Made by a program: the position numbers and the translations under genes. From NCBI GenBank assembly GCA_028716025.1, contig JAQUQP010000005.1:1-26407 (forward strand): DNA of 26,407 bases. The letters are read 5' to 3'. Of this stretch, positions 1-7,457 are shown one piece after another; position 1 is the stretch's first letter; every line of letters begins with the position of its first letter. Source of the stretch: a bacterium (GTDB lineage Bacteria > UBA6262). The notes under the pieces were generated by a model. It saw only the letters and a list, made by a program, of their open reading frames with translations, did not search any database and was not told the DNA's origin.

Positions 1-2
1 CG

Positions 3-128
3 TTAATCAGAAGAATTTACTCCCATGTGAAGGAATTGCCCGAAGAAAAAGTCAGAAACAAAGGAGCTTTATTTAATCATCTAATACAAAAACTATGCGC
101 AAACCAAAACGATCCCAAAGAATCTTAA
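3..128 (+). CDS. C-terminal end of an unidentified protein (partial, left edge)
   Basis: A frame open from the window edge encodes 41 residues ending in KES before TAA at 126-128. The peptide is charged and looks helical, as real proteins of this element do, and contains RNKGALFNHL. Its last 34 bases overlap the start of the RuvC-like gene, an arrangement common between co-transcribed genes. I do not recognise the family. A replication or DNA-processing protein would suit the neighbourhood, but that is a guess. Confidence 0.5.
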   Translation, partial: LIRRIYSHVKELPEEKVRNKGALFNHLIQKLCANQNDPKES

Positions 129-598
129 GCCTCGACCCTGGTACGCGTTATTGGGGGTGGTCACTGCTCAGAGGTGAAGAGCTATACGACTCTGGAGTAA
201 AAACCCTAAAGACCAATGGCTCTTCCAGATCGAGACTGGTTGAAGCCAGAAAAGTATTTAGCAGGCTGCTGGAAAATTATGCTCCCCACGTGTTGGTCTT
301 GGAAAAACCGTTCTTTTTCTGGTCGAAGCAAAGTAATCTGCTAAACGTAATTATTGAAGAGCTTAAAAATATGGCCAGAAGAAAAAAGATTAAAATCTTT
401 GAATTCAGTCCAAGGACAGTAAGAAAAGCAATCTGCGGAGATGGCAATGCTACAAAGGTGGATATGGCTAAAGTCTTGGCAATGAGATTTCCTGATTTGG
501 TGGTCAGGTTAAATCAAGATAAAAAATATCAAGAGAGGTACTGGCATCATTCATTCGATGCCGTGGGGCTGGGGGTGTGCTGTATTAAAAATTCATAA
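95..598 (+). CDS. RuvC-like Holliday junction resolvase
   Basis: This 167-residue protein has the RNase H-fold resolvase pattern: LSLDPGTRYWGWS with D14 near the N-terminus, VLEKP with E70 after the next strand, and a C-terminal HHSFDAVGLG with D155. Length and spacing match RuvC (about 170 residues), and three acidic metal-binding positions are visible. RuvC-family enzymes cut four-way DNA junctions in the cytoplasm. There is no ruvA or ruvB beside it, and it sits in an integrated element, so it more likely resolves replication or recombination intermediates of the element than serving as the housekeeping RuvC. The start ATG lies inside the end of the upstream frame and has no strong Shine-Dalgarno sequence, so translational coupling is likely. 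Confidence 0.75.
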   Translation: MRKPKRSQRILSLDPGTRYWGWSLLRGEELYDSGVKTLKTNGSSRSRLVEARKVFSRLLENYAPHVLVLEKPFFFWSKQSNLLNVIIEELKNMARRKKIKIFEFSPRTVRKAICGDGNATKVDMAKVLAMRFPDLVVRLNQDKKYQERYWHHSFDAVGLGVCCIKNS

Positions 599-648
599 TA
601 GAGAAAATATGCGGTCATTTTAACAATTTATTATTGTAGAATGCTAAA

Positions 649-677
649 TTGACAAAAGGACAATTAGGTGTTAATCT
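649..677 (+). promoter_or_regulatory. Sigma-70-type promoter for the sigma-like/TPR gene
   Basis: TTGACA at 649-654, a 17-base spacer and TAATCT at 672-677 make a near-consensus promoter. Transcription would begin near 684, giving a leader of about 100 bases before the ATG at 783. That leader is AT-rich and contains a weak 7-bp inverted repeat (728-734 with 750-756). Confidence 0.65.
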
Positions 678-782
678 TATTTAGGTTCCTTACAATAAAA
701 TCTGTAATAATTCGGAAAAGTTTATAGCTATTTTGTCTCTTCTACTGAAAAAATAGATTCGTTTAGAAAGCAGGGTAAGGAA

Positions 783-2081
783 ATGGGAAAAGAGAATTTG
801 ACTAATTTGGTTTTAAAAGCTCAAAGGGGAGACTCCCTTGCAATCTCTGAGCTTTATATTATAACTAGACAAATGAGTAGGGCAAAAGCTAAATCGCTTA
901 ATAGATCGATTGACCAAGCTAAACTCGAAGATGTAGTTTCTCAAACAATTGTAAATGTCATGCGAAAGCTTAATACATTAAAAACCCCTTTTGCTTATGC
1001 TGAATATGTTAGGAAAGCTTTAATAAATCAGCTTATTAATTTATCCGAACAAGAAAAGCGTTTTCCGCCATTAGAGCCATCTCCTGAACTGGAAGAGAAA
1101 GAAAATTTTGAAGAAATATTAGGAAGAAAGGGGATATTTGATAACCAAAATCCCCATCAAGAGTATATCGTAAAAAATGAGCAATACTTACCCAAAAAGA
1201 TAATTCCCCCGTTTTGCTTAGATAGCAAAAAAAGCACTTTTTATGAAGAAAAACGCATTAATGATTATGAAAATACTCTGAACATGTTAATTAAAAAATA
1301 TGAGAAAGCTGATTTTGGTGATGATATTGAAATTGTAATAAATGGTCTTATAAGACTGCGGACCAAACTCTTGACAATTAAATCTCCTTACAAAGCTTAT
1401 AAATATCTTTTGGGAAAAACAACATCCTATTTGGCTTGGGTGCTAATGAACAAAGGCGAGCTATTGGGATTCAACGGCGCCATTGCTTTATTCAACGAAT
1501 CAGCGAAATTATGGCATGATTTAAAAGATGCACTAGAGGAAGTAAATGCCATAGAAATGATAGGCGTTTGTCATTATATGTTAAATGACGTAGATACTGC
1601 TATAGACTACTATAAAAAGACGGAAAGTATTATAGATGATAAAAAATTGAAAGGACACAGGAAAAGCGGACCTGCTATTGATTTTGCCATCGCCTACACC
1701 AAAATGAACGAACTTGATCTGGCGGAAAAGAATGCGCGGAGGGGTTTGATTCTTTGGGAAATGAATGGCGTTGAATTTGGATATAAGACCGCTCAGTTAA
1801 AATTAGCAGTAATTCAAATAAAGAAAGGAGGATTAAAAAATTATAATTTGGCTTATTACAATATTAAAAGTAGTCTGAAAGATGTGTCAAGCAACGAATG
1901 GCTTTATCAAACCAAAGGGAATATCGCTTACTCTCAACTTTATTTCGCCATAAAAGATCAAGAAAATTTCCTTAAAGCAATCTACCAAGCAGAACACACT
2001 GCTAAAGCGTGTCATTTTTACGACCGTCTTGCCGTTATCCGATCAATAAAAAATCAAGCCGAACAATCAAGATTTATCTAA
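783..2081 (+). CDS. Sigma-70 region 2-like domain fused to a TPR-like helical region
   Basis: The 432-residue protein begins like region 2 of an ECF sigma factor. LVLKAQRGDSLAISELY (residues 9-25) matches the usual opening, and KLEDVVSQTIVNVMRKL (48-64) plus AYAEYVRKALINQLINL (71-87) match the -10-binding helices. No region 4 follows. After a charged linker (about 95-165), residues 170-430 are alpha-helical pairs rich in A, L and Y with TPR-like spacing, for example around residues 250-330. Region 2 without region 4 could still melt promoter DNA or bind RNA polymerase, and the TPR part may supply partner or DNA contacts. The next gene encodes a protein with anti-sigma-type zinc motifs, so the two may form a regulator pair. 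That pairing is inferred. Confidence 0.6.
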   Translation: MGKENLTNLVLKAQRGDSLAISELYIITRQMSRAKAKSLNRSIDQAKLEDVVSQTIVNVMRKLNTLKTPFAYAEYVRKALINQLINLSEQEKRFPPLEPSPELEEKENFEEILGRKGIFDNQNPHQEYIVKNEQYLPKKIIPPFCLDSKKSTFYEEKRINDYENTLNMLIKKYEKADFGDDIEIVINGLIRLRTKLLTIKSPYKAYKYLLGKTTSYLAWVLMNKGELLGFNGAIALFNESAKLWHDLKDALEEVNAIEMIGVCHYMLNDVDTAIDYYKKTESIIDDKKLKGHRKSGPAIDFAIAYTKMNELDLAEKNARRGLILWEMNGVEFGYKTAQLKLAVIQIKKGGLKNYNLAYYNIKSSLKDVSSNEWLYQTKGNIAYSQLYFAIKDQENFLKAIYQAEHTAKACHFYDRLAVIRSIKNQAEQSRFI

Positions 2082-2137
2082 TCTACTTTCCCATCCTGAG
2101 TAATCCTTTCCTTTATCTCTTAAAATCAAAACAAAAG

Positions 2138-2190
2138 AGCAATTTTAAATGCCTATTTTCCTTTCTATTTAGGCAGTAATTGCTTTATTT
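2138..2190 (+). terminator. Possible terminator after the sigma-like gene
   Basis: An imperfect hairpin pairs AGCAATT (2138-2144) with AATTGCT (2178-2184) and TGCCTA (2150-2155) with TAGGCA (2170-2175). The T-rich TTATTTT follows. The long interrupted stem makes this less certain than the other terminators here; it could also be a processing or regulatory hairpin in the leader of the next gene. Confidence 0.4.
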
Positions 2191-2234
2191 TCAATCTACT
2201 TGTTCTTTAAAATTATTTATAAGGAGGTGATTTT

Positions 2235-2771
2235 ATGCCAAATGAGGAAAATAATTCAGAAAGCTCTGATCTTTCCGATTTCTGGTATAACCACTGGTTA
2301 AATTATTGGTTAAATCGTTATTATTTAGCCCGTAGAAAATGCGGATATGACAACAATGCCGATTTGTGTAAAGTAAATTATGGTGCCTATATCTTAAGTT
2401 TCAAGCATTGGCTCCAAAACAAGGAATCTCGCTTGAAGTTGTCTCACCGGATACAGAAATTACTAATTGAGCACATAGTCAGCTGTAGTAGTTGCCAAAA
2501 GATTTTCCTAAACGATCTTTGTTATTGTTTAGACGTTCAAACGGGCAAATATCTACCTGATTTCCGCATTTGGGTTAAAAATCGTAAGCCTGGAGATAGA
2601 AGCATGCCTCCAAATCATGTCCAATCTTTCATTAACCATTTGGAAACCTGCGAGTATTGTTTGGGGCAAATAAATGAATACCAGTTTTTTTATTTTTATT
2701 CAAACTGGTTCAAAAAGCAATTTCCCAATTATGAGCTAATTTACGCGTTAGAAAAACTGCGTAATGGATAA
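2235..2771 (+). CDS. Protein with two HxxxCxxC zinc motifs (anti-sigma-like)
   Basis: This 178-residue protein carries two copies of the HxxxCxxC signature, EHIVSCSSCQ and NHLETCEYCL, spaced by about 55 residues. This motif binds zinc in ZAS-type anti-sigma factors (zf-HC2), which usually lie just downstream of their ECF sigma gene. The neighbouring gene does encode a sigma region 2-like domain. The N-terminal 60 residues are rich in W and Y (NHWLNYWLNRYYLARRK). No membrane segment is visible, so it would be cytosolic. A very strong Shine-Dalgarno (AAGGAGGTGA) precedes the ATG. The function as anti-sigma factor is inferred; two motifs in one soluble chain are unusual for that family. Confidence 0.55.
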   Translation: MPNEENNSESSDLSDFWYNHWLNYWLNRYYLARRKCGYDNNADLCKVNYGAYILSFKHWLQNKESRLKLSHRIQKLLIEHIVSCSSCQKIFLNDLCYCLDVQTGKYLPDFRIWVKNRKPGDRSMPPNHVQSFINHLETCEYCLGQINEYQFFYFYSNWFKKQFPNYELIYALEKLRNG

Positions 2772-2795
2772 AAGGAAACAGAAAAATAATGTCTG

Positions 2796-2831
2796 AAAGG
2801 ATAAGTTTATAATAAAACTTATCCTTTTTTT
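2796..2831 (+). terminator. Rho-independent terminator
   Basis: A 13-bp perfect stem (2796-2808 with 2815-2827) with a 6-base loop runs into a T tract that ends at 2831. It closes the sigma-like/zinc-motif unit and separates it from the ubiquitin-like operon. Confidence 0.85.
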
Positions 2832-2966
2832 ATTGTCGTTTTTTCGGAATAAATATAGGCTTGTTTGTCTTTTCTTTTGCAAGAGAAAATATCCAAAGGA
2901 GTTTCATCACTTATGATGGCCTGGTAAGCCGCGAGCAAATATTTCTATAAGAGAGGAGGAAAAGCG

Positions 2967-3197
2967 ATGGAGAAACACATTGTCGTGAAAGTTTCCGGCG
3001 CGCGCGAGCCGCTTGACGTGACCATTCATCCCGGAACTACGGCCGCGGAAGTGTTGCAAGCTTTGGGTTTGCCTGCCAGCGTGCTTTTAACTAGAGATCC
3101 TGCCGGACAGCCATTCGGCGCAGACGAGGTCGTTTTTGAATCGCTGGAAGAAGGCGCAAAAGTGTACGCCGCTCCGCCAATGGAAGTGGGGAAATAA
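2967..3197 (+). CDS. Ubiquitin-like modifier protein (BilA/ThiS-type beta-grasp)
   Basis: The product has 76 residues, the same length as ubiquitin. An N-terminal beta-hairpin pattern (IVVKVSG, PLDVTIHPG) is followed by a helix (TTAAEVLQALGL) and a late strand/turn EEGAKVYAAPP, the order expected of a beta-grasp fold; the late motif resembles bacterial Ubl proteins found with E1, E2 and JAB genes. The chain ends MEVGK, so the only C-terminal glycine, G75, is followed by one lysine. Removing that lysine would expose a glycine for adenylation, a plausible job for the JAB peptidase two genes downstream. A GAGGAGG Shine-Dalgarno precedes the ATG. Base composition is richer in GC (about 55%) than in the genes to its left. 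A plain sulfur carrier is the alternative, but no thiamine or molybdopterin gene is nearby and an E2-like gene follows. Confidence 0.75.
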   Translation: MEKHIVVKVSGAREPLDVTIHPGTTAAEVLQALGLPASVLLTRDPAGQPFGADEVVFESLEEGAKVYAAPPMEVGK

Positions 3198-3204
3198 GAA
3201 AAAC

Positions 3205-3238
3205 AGCCGGGTCACCCTTTTAACGGGGTGGCCTGGCT
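3205..3238 (+). promoter_or_regulatory. Strong intercistronic hairpin between Ubl and E2 genes
   Basis: A 13-bp stem (3205-3217 with 3226-3238, two G-T pairs) has an 8-base loop and is not followed by a T run. It lies between the Ubl stop and the E2 Shine-Dalgarno. Such a hairpin can protect the upstream message end or reduce read-through, which would favour Ubl over the enzymes. This role is inferred. Confidence 0.55.
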
Positions 3239-3253
3239 TGAAAGAAGGTCAAA

Positions 3254-3688
3254 ATGAGTATTTTTAAAACTATCTCAGAGGAAACGAACAGAATCGTATT
3301 CTGGATTTTGGAAATGCGTTCCAAAGCCGTAACTGAACAAAATCAATATCCCAATCAGTACGCCAGCGCATGTATAAACGTGAGACCAAGCGCCATACCC
3401 TATCATCAGGAAAAGGGCTGGAAAGATAGAGGCAATCTAATTGAAGGCTGGTATCGGTGCCGTTATGGAGCTTGGCAAGGCAAAGTGGAAAGAACTCCTT
3501 CCGGCAAGCTTAAGTTCTACATATTAAAACCGCCAGCGGAACTAAAGCAACATTCGCACTGGAAATGTTTTCACCATACCGGTGACGGCGAGGAGTATTT
3601 TATCCATTTCAGCAAAGACCATCACAGCCTTGATGGAGGAATTATGGCCGTGCAAAGAATCTTAAACGAAAGTTTCAACAGGAGGTAG
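3254..3688 (+). CDS. E2-like (UBC-fold) conjugating enzyme, candidate
   Basis: The 144-residue protein has the size of a minimal E2. The informative part is C-terminal: KPPAEL, then HSHWKCFHH (C105 with flanking H102, H107, H108), then EEYFIHFS and LDGGIMAVQRIL. A Cys in a His-rich loop before a strand and a closing helix is what I expect of the divergent bacterial E2-like families. C105 is the candidate thioester cysteine; the other cysteines, C40 and C69, are less well placed. The gene sits between the Ubl and JAB genes, only 3 bases from the latter, and an E1 gene follows. Identification leans on this context as much as on sequence, so the family call is probable rather than proven. Confidence 0.6.
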   Translation: MSIFKTISEETNRIVFWILEMRSKAVTEQNQYPNQYASACINVRPSAIPYHQEKGWKDRGNLIEGWYRCRYGAWQGKVERTPSGKLKFYILKPPAELKQHSHWKCFHHTGDGEEYFIHFSKDHHSLDGGIMAVQRILNESFNRR

Positions 3689-3691
3689 AAG

Positions 3692-4345
3692 ATGGATACT
3701 ATTAAAATTACCATCAGTAAAATTAAGGGAATTCTCAATCATGAAATCACCTTTTCGCGCAAACAATCGGAAGCATTGATTGATCTTCATAAGGAATTTG
3801 GCGCTTTTGCCACCAGCTTTGAGCGTTCTTTGAGGGAAAGAAATGCTTCCCTCAAATTCAAGGTCAGTTCCTTGTTTCTGCAAGACTCATACGAGTACCT
3901 GATCTCATCGCCAAACGAGGTAATACACTTGGTAACCGGCATGGAATTAGATCATGGAGTTTTTGTCATGAACAAATTGGAAAAGGTTAAATTCTCTTCA
4001 AATCCCGTAGGCGCTAAAGCGGATATGGCTGACCTTTTGCCAAAGCTGACGGAAATAGACGAGAGGTTCGGCCATTTGCTTTTGGGCGTGTTTCACTCTC
4101 ACCCTTTTCAAGGAATTTCGGGAACGCAACCTTCGGGAACGGATAAAAACCTGCAAAAGAATCTGGAGGCTTCCGGTTACGAAGCCATACAGGCCATTTT
4201 TTCCAGTGACGGGTATTTCAGATTTTTCAGCAACCATTTGACGTTTGAAATAGAAATCTACGGTAAGGGAGTGGAAAAAATAGAAGGAGGTAAAAACCAT
4301 GAGGAGATTTATAAACTGGTTAACGCCCAAAAGAGAAGGCTATAG
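3692..4345 (+). CDS. JAB/JAMM-domain metallopeptidase (deubiquitinase-like)
   Basis: The 217-residue protein contains the full zinc-peptidase signature: H135-S-H137, ten residues, then S148-G-T-D151, with E76 (NEVIHLVTG) as the likely general acid-base. This is the JAMM motif of Rpn11/CSN5 and of bacterial JAB proteins, which cleave after the C-terminal glycine of ubiquitin-like proteins. The N-terminal 60 residues are an extra domain of unknown role. AGGAGG precedes the ATG, and the end overlaps the E1 gene by 47 bases, so translation is probably coupled. Likely jobs are to trim the lysine from the Ubl precursor and to remove Ubl from targets. Confidence 0.85.
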   Translation: MDTIKITISKIKGILNHEITFSRKQSEALIDLHKEFGAFATSFERSLRERNASLKFKVSSLFLQDSYEYLISSPNEVIHLVTGMELDHGVFVMNKLEKVKFSSNPVGAKADMADLLPKLTEIDERFGHLLLGVFHSHPFQGISGTQPSGTDKNLQKNLEASGYEAIQAIFSSDGYFRFFSNHLTFEIEIYGKGVEKIEGGKNHEEIYKLVNAQKRRL

Positions 4346-5129
4346 GGTATATCAGACCAAAGCATTAAAAGGATCGGCCAATGCCGGAGAAGTGTTTGAC
4401 AGGCAGTCCGGTATTCCCGGCTTCAGTCAAGAGAAACTGTCTGCCTCAAGAATCATCTTGGTTGGCGCGGGCGGGCTGGGGAGTGAAATCGGCGAAGGAT
4501 TGGTAAGAAAAGGGGCGGGATTAATAAAGATATTTGATCCTGACGTAGTTGAACCTTCAAATCTCAACCGGCAACTCTTTTTTGAAAAAGACTTATACAA
4601 AAACAAAGCCATAAGCCTTGCTAAAAATCTTTCCCAAATGGGCTTTGGCAAAACAAAGCTTATGGCTTATCCCTATTCCTTTGAAGATGCTTTTACTCGA
4701 AACGATGATCTTACGTGCTCTTTGGCCATAGTTGGCGTGGATAATAATCTATGCCGGGTCAGTGCCGCGAAATACTATTATGAAAAAAGAATACCGGTAA
4801 TTTTCACCGCGGTCTCGGAAGACGGCAATGCCGGATATGTTTTTGTCCAAGAATCAAGGGCAGACAAATCCTGTTTTGGCTGTCTTAAGCCAGAAGCGAT
4901 AAAAGAAGTGGAAAGTGGAACTCATCGCTTCCCCTGCCCGGGCACGCCAGCAATTAAAGATATTCTAAAAACAGTTGCCGGGCTGGTCATTTTTGCCGTA
5001 GATACCTTGTTAATGGAACGGCACTCAGAGTGGAATAATAGAGTGATTTATCTGGACGGCAGCGTTCCATCTGGAAGCGCCATAATAAGAAGAAAAGAGA
5101 ACTGCCCTTTGTGCGGATCTCGGAAATGA
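4299..5129 (+). CDS. ThiF/E1-like Ubl-activating enzyme
   Basis: This 276-residue protein shows the complete E1/MoeB/ThiF adenylation core: ILVGAGGLGSEIGEGL (G56-G61 nucleotide loop), IFDPDVVEPSNLNRQLFF (D80, N88, N90, R91, Q92), K103 and VGVDNN (D148). A zinc site is formed by C192-x2-C195 and C269-x2-C272 (CPLCG). C213 in FPCPGTPAI is a candidate catalytic cysteine. It has one E1 domain, so it resembles single-domain bacterial E1s rather than multi-domain eukaryotic ones. Its start, with GGAGG upstream, lies inside the JAB gene. Its expected role is to adenylate the Ubl C-terminus and pass it, as a thioester, to the E2-like protein. Confidence 0.9.
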   Translation: MRRFINWLTPKREGYRVYQTKALKGSANAGEVFDRQSGIPGFSQEKLSASRIILVGAGGLGSEIGEGLVRKGAGLIKIFDPDVVEPSNLNRQLFFEKDLYKNKAISLAKNLSQMGFGKTKLMAYPYSFEDAFTRNDDLTCSLAIVGVDNNLCRVSAAKYYYEKRIPVIFTAVSEDGNAGYVFVQESRADKSCFGCLKPEAIKEVESGTHRFPCPGTPAIKDILKTVAGLVIFAVDTLLMERHSEWNNRVIYLDGSVPSGSAIIRRKENCPLCGSRK

Positions 5130-5155
5130 TTTTGTAAGATATAAGGATGTCCATA

Positions 5156-6652
5156 ATGCTATTGGAAAAACTCCTGATTAACATTTATGATTACGCAAGA
5201 GAGAAAATTGCCAAGAAACCGACTTTTTCAAGTGCGGACTTGCCTTTGGGTGAAGCTCAAAAGTTATATCAACGTGACAAAAGTGAAAAATTGTATCTAA
5301 CCCCGGACAAAAGAGCAAAACACCTGTATCTGATAGGAGCTTCTGGCAGCGGTAAAACCACCCTGATTGATAATTTTATCAGAGACGATGTGTTGCGTGG
5401 CCGCGGTTTTTGTCTTTTGGAACCTCATGGCGATTTGTCGGAAAACGTTTCCAAATTTCTAGCGGCTTTTTGGAGCAGGCAGAATAATAGAGATAAACAA
5501 AGAATTTCCCGCAAGACGGTATTGATTGAGCCTTTTAATCCTGAAGCGGTGGTTTCCTTTAATCCTTTGGAAGTTTTAGAAAACAATCAGGTTTACCCGA
5601 ATATCTTGGAACTTGTTCAGGTTTTCAAACAACGCTGGGAGGATTGCTGGGGGCCGCGCATGAGTGAGTTGCTTCGCGCCAGTTTGGTGACTTTGGCGGA
5701 AAATAAACTCACACTTTTGGAATGTCCTCAACTCTTGACCAATACGAGGTTTAGAAATTCTCTGTTGGATAATTTGGAAAATGAAGAGATAAAAGAGTAT
5801 TTCATTCAGCGGTATAACAAACTGCGCGAGGCCGATAAAACAAAATACAGAGAACCCGTGCTCAATAAAGTCTTGGAATTTTTAACTGACAAAAACATTC
5901 GTTATGCCATCGGCCAGACAAAAAGTGCCTTAAATTTCAGGCAGGCAATGGATGAAAGCAAGTGGCTCATATTAAACTTCTCAAAAGGCCGCTTAAAATC
6001 AAATGCCCTGCTTTTGGGAGGACTCTTCTTGGCCAAGTTGCAGGCAGCCAGTTTGTCGCGGGTTGATCTGGCGTATGAAAAACGCACCGCCTTCACCATA
6101 TATCTTGATGAGTTCCAGAATTTTATAAATCAGGAAGAAGGCGGAGACATTGAGACCATGCTTTCGGAATCACGCAAGTATGGGTTGAGTCTGGTTATGG
6201 CCCATCAGAACCTTGGACAGGTTGACCAAAAACTTCTTGGAGCCATCCTTGGAAACGTGAGCACAATTATTGTTTTCCGGATCAGCAGGAAAGATGCGAT
6301 GACTCTTGCCCCGGAAATCAATCCAAACGAGAAGGATAAGCTAATTGATGAATTAATCAATCTGAAAGTCGGTCAGGCTTACATCAAAGTTAAGGGTGAA
6401 CCGGCGCGTTTGGCGCAATTGCCTTATCAGGGAACATTTCATGTTGACGAGACAATTCTAAGAGCCTTTAAAAAGGATAATGCTTTTTACCACGGCCTTA
6501 GAGCTGGGGAAGTTGAAAGAGAAATTCAGGAGCGGCATAGAAAATTGGGACTTAAGCCGGCAGGCGCGCAAAATAGGATTGAAGTTAAAAGAAACAGGAT
6601 TCAAAGAACAGAAATAGTAACCGGAGAGGAAGAAGGCCAAAATGAGTGGTAG
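5156..6652 (+). CDS. VirD4/TraG/HerA-like FtsK-superfamily ATPase
   Basis: A P-loop ATPase of 498 residues from this start. Walker A is GASGSGKTTL (61-70), followed by GRGFCLLEPHGDL, a type IV coupling protein/HerA-type strand; Walker B is FTIYLDEFQNF (near 313-323), and MAHQNLGQV is the following sensor-like motif. No N-terminal membrane segment is visible, unlike typical VirD4 proteins. AAGGA at 5143-5147 lies 8 bases before the ATG at 5156, so I prefer it over the ATG at 5147, which overlaps that site. The gene begins 26 bases after the E1 gene and overlaps the next by 11 bases. It probably pumps or remodels element DNA; a role with the Ubl system is possible but not shown. Confidence 0.75.
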   Translation: MLLEKLLINIYDYAREKIAKKPTFSSADLPLGEAQKLYQRDKSEKLYLTPDKRAKHLYLIGASGSGKTTLIDNFIRDDVLRGRGFCLLEPHGDLSENVSKFLAAFWSRQNNRDKQRISRKTVLIEPFNPEAVVSFNPLEVLENNQVYPNILELVQVFKQRWEDCWGPRMSELLRASLVTLAENKLTLLECPQLLTNTRFRNSLLDNLENEEIKEYFIQRYNKLREADKTKYREPVLNKVLEFLTDKNIRYAIGQTKSALNFRQAMDESKWLILNFSKGRLKSNALLLGGLFLAKLQAASLSRVDLAYEKRTAFTIYLDEFQNFINQEEGGDIETMLSESRKYGLSLVMAHQNLGQVDQKLLGAILGNVSTIIVFRISRKDAMTLAPEINPNEKDKLIDELINLKVGQAYIKVKGEPARLAQLPYQGTFHVDETILRAFKKDNAFYHGLRAGEVEREIQERHRKLGLKPAGAQNRIEVKRNRIQRTEIVTGEEEGQNEW

Positions 6653-7457
6653 AAAAAGTCCCTTTAAAAGAGCCAACAATAATTTTACGTTGCAAATTCG
6701 AGACAAAGAGCTTTTTGTTTCTCTTTGTCGGTATGAATATTTAACCAATGACCAAATTAAAGCTCTCTTTAACTTTGGTTGCTTGACCAGAGTAAATACC
6801 CGGTTAAGAAAATTATATGACAACAACTATCTGAGCAGGGCATATATCAGCAATCTTTGCGGCCAAGCCAAGATCGTTCATTTTATTGGTCCGGAAGCAG
6901 TGCCAATAGTAGCCGAAAAATTAAAGGTTGATCCTTTAATAATCAAAAGGAAGCGACAAAGACTTTTAAAAGCGAAGGAATCAGTCTTGATTCGGAGCCT
7001 TTTAATCAATAAAGTCAGATTGGCTTTTGAGCTGGCTGAGAGATATAGGCCGGAGATAAAGATGAATGAATGGAAACAAGTGGCGCTTAAAGGAGACAGT
7101 ACATTTTATCCAGAGGCCTATTTTGCTTATCAATATAATGGCAAAAGGTATAACTTCTTTCTGGAAATTGACCATTCTATCAGAAGCGGTAAAGCGTTTA
7201 AAGACAGATTGCAGAAATACCTGAAATATGGAATGGAAGGATATTTTAACCGACAGTTTGGTTTTAACTTCTTTCGGGTCTTGTTTGTCTGCTCCAGTCA
7301 GGATCGTTTAAAAACTCTCTTTAACATTACCAGCCGGTTGACAGACCGCATGTTTTGGTTTGCCACCATAGAGCAAATGACTTCGGAAAACGTCTTTAAC
7401 GCCATCTGGCTAAGACCAGGGAAACAGGAAAAACATTCTTTATTGGAGGTGAACTGA
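6642..7457 (+). CDS. Replication-relaxation-like winged-helix protein
   Basis: The 271-residue protein starts with a winged-helix pattern: YEYLTNDQIKALF, then TRVNTRLRKLYDNNYLSRA (about residues 30-70). The middle and end (YNGKRYNFFLEIDHSI, FFRVLFVCSS) match the layout of the replication-relaxation family, which occurs on plasmids and integrative elements beside VirD4/TraG-like ATPases. That pairing is present here, with an 11-base overlap. Members of this family are thought to bind DNA at replication or transfer origins; a nuclease-like C-terminal fold is possible, since E and D are followed by a K-rich stretch, but I cannot confirm it. It has no membrane segment. Confidence 0.6.
   Translation: MSGRKSPFKRANNNFTLQIRDKELFVSLCRYEYLTNDQIKALFNFGCLTRVNTRLRKLYDNNYLSRAYISNLCGQAKIVHFIGPEAVPIVAEKLKVDPLIIKRKRQRLLKAKESVLIRSLLINKVRLAFELAERYRPEIKMNEWKQVALKGDSTFYPEAYFAYQYNGKRYNFFLEIDHSIRSGKAFKDRLQKYLKYGMEGYFNRQFGFNFFRVLFVCSSQDRLKTLFNITSRLTDRMFWFATIEQMTSENVFNAIWLRPGKQEKHSLLEVN

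Noticed and set aside
2967..5129. Thiamine, molybdopterin or cysteine-type sulfur-carrier operon
   Set aside because: No biosynthetic enzyme lies nearby, and an E2-like gene is present; a sulfur-carrier role is kept only as an alternative.
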